From: Acidimicrobiales bacterium | GTDB lineage: Bacteria > Actinomycetota > Acidimicrobiia > Acidimicrobiales > Poriferisodaliceae | DNA: 7,711 bases | Reading direction: 5' to 3' | NCBI GenBank assembly: GCA_020631315.1 | Contig: JAHDHM010000160.1 | Span: forward strand, 1-7,711 | Part shown: positions 7,120-7,711 of the stretch, one piece after another | How the letters are laid out: each line of letters starts with the position of its first letter | Position numbering within the stretch: the first letter of the stretch is position 1 | Notes under the pieces: model-generated | Database searches by the model: none | What the model was told of the DNA's origin: nothing | The model's input: the letters and a program-made list of their open reading frames with translations, nothing else | Program-made: the position numbers and the translations under genes

Positions 7120-7711
7120 CTGTCGACCTCCTCGTCGATCTTGCGCAACACGACCATGGCCCACGATCCCAGATCCAGGCGCTCACGGCTGGCCACCTCG
7201 AGGCCGCGATCGGGGTCCTCGGACGTGTCCACCTCGACCCGCCACTCGGCACCGTCGAGCCCGGCGGGGATGGTGAACTCGATCGGGTCCGGGCTGGCGT
7301 TGAACAGCAACAGGAAACTGTCGTCCACGATCCGTTCGCCGCGAGGACCCGTTGCCGTGATCGAGCGTCCGTTGAGGAACACGGCCAGCGAGCGCGCATA
7401 GCCGACCGACCAGTCGTCGTCGGTCATCTCGCTGCCGTCGGGCCGATACCAGCCCATGTCGTGCACGTCGCCACCTCGGATGGGCCGGCCCTCGAACCAG
7501 CGGCGCCGGCGGAACACCGGGTGGGCTGCGCGTAGCGCGATGAGTCGCCTCGTGAAGGCGAGGAACTCGTCGTCGGTGTGTTCCCAGTCGAACCAGCAGA
7601 TCTCGTTGTCCTGCGCGTAGCCGTTGTTGTTGCCGTGCTGGGTCCGACCGATCTCATCGCCGCCGAGCAGCATCGGCACACCTTGCGACAGCATCAGTGT
7701 CGCGAGCAGCG
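7116..7711 (-). CDS. glgX: Glycogen debranching enzyme GlgX (GH13, isoamylase type), N-terminal part beyond window
   Basis: GlgX hydrolyses alpha-1,6 branch points, usually on short branches left by phosphorylase. Only the C-terminal 197 residues or so are in the window; the frame is open to the right edge. The start [19 protein letters not shown], followed by [17 protein letters not shown] and WFDWE, is the highly conserved end of the GH13_11 barrel of GlgX/TreX enzymes. The remainder is a beta-sandwich C-terminal domain with [29 protein letters not shown] and [16 protein letters not shown], all typical of this group. Full-length actinobacterial enzymes are about 700 residues, so about 500 residues, including the catalytic Asp and Glu, lie outside. 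The TGA stop (7116-7118) overlaps the glgA GTG start (7117-7119), and the glgA Shine-Dalgarno lies inside the last glgX codons. GlgX and TreX cannot be separated from this fragment; next to glgA and glgB, GlgX is preferred. Confidence 0.9.
   Translation of the reverse strand, partial: LLATLMLSQGVPMLLGGDEIGRTQHGNNNGYAQDNEICWFDWEHTDDEFLAFTRRLIALRAAHPVFRRRRWFEGRPIRGGDVHDMGWYRPDGSEMTDDDWSVGYARSLAVFLNGRSITATGPRGERIVDDSFLLLFNASPDPIEFTIPAGLDGAEWRVEVDTSEDPDRGLEVASRERLDLGSWAMVVLRKIDEEVDR
7127..7132 (-). promoter_or_regulatory. Ribosome binding site of glgA
   Basis: A consensus AGGAGG on the - strand (CCTCCT at 7127-7132 on the + strand), 7 bases before the GTG at 7119. It fixes the glgA start and lies within the final codons of glgX (around GluGlu in IDEEVDR), consistent with translation of both genes from one mRNA. 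Confidence 0.85.

Noticed and set aside
7117..7164. Upstream ATG start for glgA at 7164
   Set aside because: It would add 15 non-conserved residues inside glgX. The GTG at 7119 has a consensus Shine-Dalgarno and gives the family-standard N-terminus.
5650..7401. Open frame of 583 codons on the + strand, antisense to glgA
   Set aside because: It lies opposite a clearly real GT5 gene, its translation is rich in Arg, Asp and Val with no recognisable domain, and long stop-free antisense frames are expected at this GC content.

Overview
The window is dense, GC-rich bacterial chromosome. Codon third positions are mostly G or C, several starts are GTG, and two genes have no visible Shine-Dalgarno. 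Together with the protein style (GlgC and GlgX sequences of actinobacterial type, next to an HrpB helicase), this suggests a high-GC Gram-positive bacterium, possibly Acidimicrobiia (Ilumatobacter-like). That taxonomic call is an inference from memory of the families. No mobile element, tRNA, rRNA or CRISPR array is visible.

Left part (1-2535): the 3' two thirds of an HrpB-type DEAH-box helicase gene runs off the left edge on the + strand. It is followed by a small + strand gene that resembles the WapI immunity-protein family, but its reading frame is broken near 1924-1940: the N-terminal and C-terminal halves lie in different frames. Converging on it is a small - strand gene for a protein with three predicted membrane segments and no known function.

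Main part (2577-7711): a glycogen (alpha-1,4/1,6-glucan) gene cluster. glgB (branching enzyme, -) and glgC (ADP-glucose pyrophosphorylase, +) are divergent across a 78-bp intergenic region. This region carries a promoter-like sequence and an imperfect inverted repeat. glgC then runs tail-to-tail into glgA (ADP-glucose-dependent glycogen synthase, GT5, -), with a 14-bp overlap of the coding ends. Upstream of glgA on the - strand is the 3' end of glgX (debranching enzyme), which runs off the right edge and shares a GTGA stop/start overlap with glgA.

Functionally, GlgC makes ADP-glucose, GlgA polymerises it, GlgB adds branches, and GlgX trims short branches during mobilisation. This is the classical GlgC-GlgA pathway; no GlgE, maltokinase or phosphorylase gene is in view. 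The window is mostly ordinary. The items most worth checking are the frameshifted immunity-like gene, the TGTAGT/ACTACA operator-like palindrome upstream of the small membrane protein gene, the inverted repeat between glgB and glgC, and the Arg that replaces the usual Lys in the ADP-glucose-binding motif of GlgA.
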